From JBNNGK01 sp050268245 (GTDB lineage: Bacteria; Pseudomonadota; Gammaproteobacteria; Enterobacterales; Enterobacteriaceae): 64,000 nt of DNA. The notes under the pieces are model-generated. The model was not told the origin of the DNA. It was given only the letters and a program-made list of their open reading frames with translations, and made no database searches. Position numbers and translations under genes: made by a program. Positions 63,906 to 64,000 of the stretch are shown here, one piece after another. Location of the stretch: positions 246,955 to 310,954 of the forward strand of contig NZ_JBNNGK010000005.1 in assembly GCF_050268245.1 (NCBI RefSeq), written 5' to 3'. Every line of letters starts with the position of its first letter. Position 1 is the first letter of the stretch.

Positions 63906-64000
63906 TGTAGTGGTCAACAAAAACTAGCCACGGTTTTAGAGTTTTTCCAGAACAATCTTTCTGATTCATTCGGCGTCAAACCACCATTATATTGATGGGG
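63906..64000 (-). mobile_element. End of an IS3-family element with transposase C-terminus
   Basis: Reading leftward from the window edge: PHQYNGGLTPNESERLFWKN then SKTVASFC and stop at 63914-63916. This is the typical C-terminus of an IS3-family OrfB integrase. The IS end is near 63906 (TGTAGTGGTCAAC). The element continues out of the window and interrupts the autotransporter gene. Confidence 0.7.

Noticed and set aside
1..64000. CRISPR arrays, tRNA or rRNA genes
   Set aside because: No evenly spaced direct repeats and no cloverleaf or rRNA signatures were seen on reading through.

Overview
The window reads as a chromosomal segment of an enterobacterium of the Yersiniaceae, most likely Serratia or a close relative. 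This rests on recognisable proteins: a bifunctional OlsF-type ornithine-lipid synthase (first described in Serratia), an ogt-fnr-uspE run, OsmB, AcrZ, NudI, and a formate hydrogenlyase set close to that of E. coli. No rRNA, tRNA or CRISPR array was seen. Codon use and base composition alternate between GC-richer core blocks and AT-rich accessory inserts.

Layout. 0-3.1 kb: tail of an unidentified gene, then the leftward dat-ddc operon (diaminobutyrate aminotransferase and decarboxylase, giving 1,3-diaminopropane). 3.1-10.3 kb is accessory DNA: an AT-rich secreted lectin-metalloprotease, two truncated insertion sequences fused head to head, a modular lysozyme-type toxin with an overlapping LprI-family gene, and remnants of a serine recombinase and a transporter. 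10.3-16.4 kb: an acyltransferase, then a TetR-controlled membrane-transport operon (an ABC-type six-helix membrane protein without ATPase, and an RND pump carrying one homopolymer frameshift). 16.6-22.5 kb: acrZ, an Rrf2 regulator, osmB, a yagU-like gene and a side-by-side pair of extra PBP3 and PBP2 paralogues. 22.8-26.1 kb: a three-gene AT-rich terpenoid cassette (FAD oxidoreductase, squalene/phytoene synthase, IPP isomerase). 26.2-30.5 kb: LprI-family, GNAT and nudI genes, then two predicted nucleases (Mrr-like and GIY-YIG-like) next to a recombinase remnant.

30.5-50.8 kb is a complete formate hydrogenlyase island: fhlA, hypEDCBA, divergent hycABCDEFGHI, hydN, fdhF, hypF and a NiCoT nickel transporter. 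Sigma54-type promoters and FhlA-like repeats sit in the control regions. FdhF oxidises formate, HydN/HycB carry electrons, HycCDEFG form the membrane hydrogenase 3, HypA-F with HycI and HycH mature its NiFe centre, and the transporter supplies nickel. FdhF has Cys (TGC) at position 140, where E. coli uses selenocysteine.

50.8-64 kb: a PBP7-like endopeptidase; a LysR-associated block (MFS exporter, alpha/beta hydrolase, cyclophilin-like protein, cupin); a PdxK-type kinase; ycgR; olsF; ogt; fnr with its own FNR box; and uspE. The window ends in an autotransporter beta-barrel gene cut by an IS3-family element.
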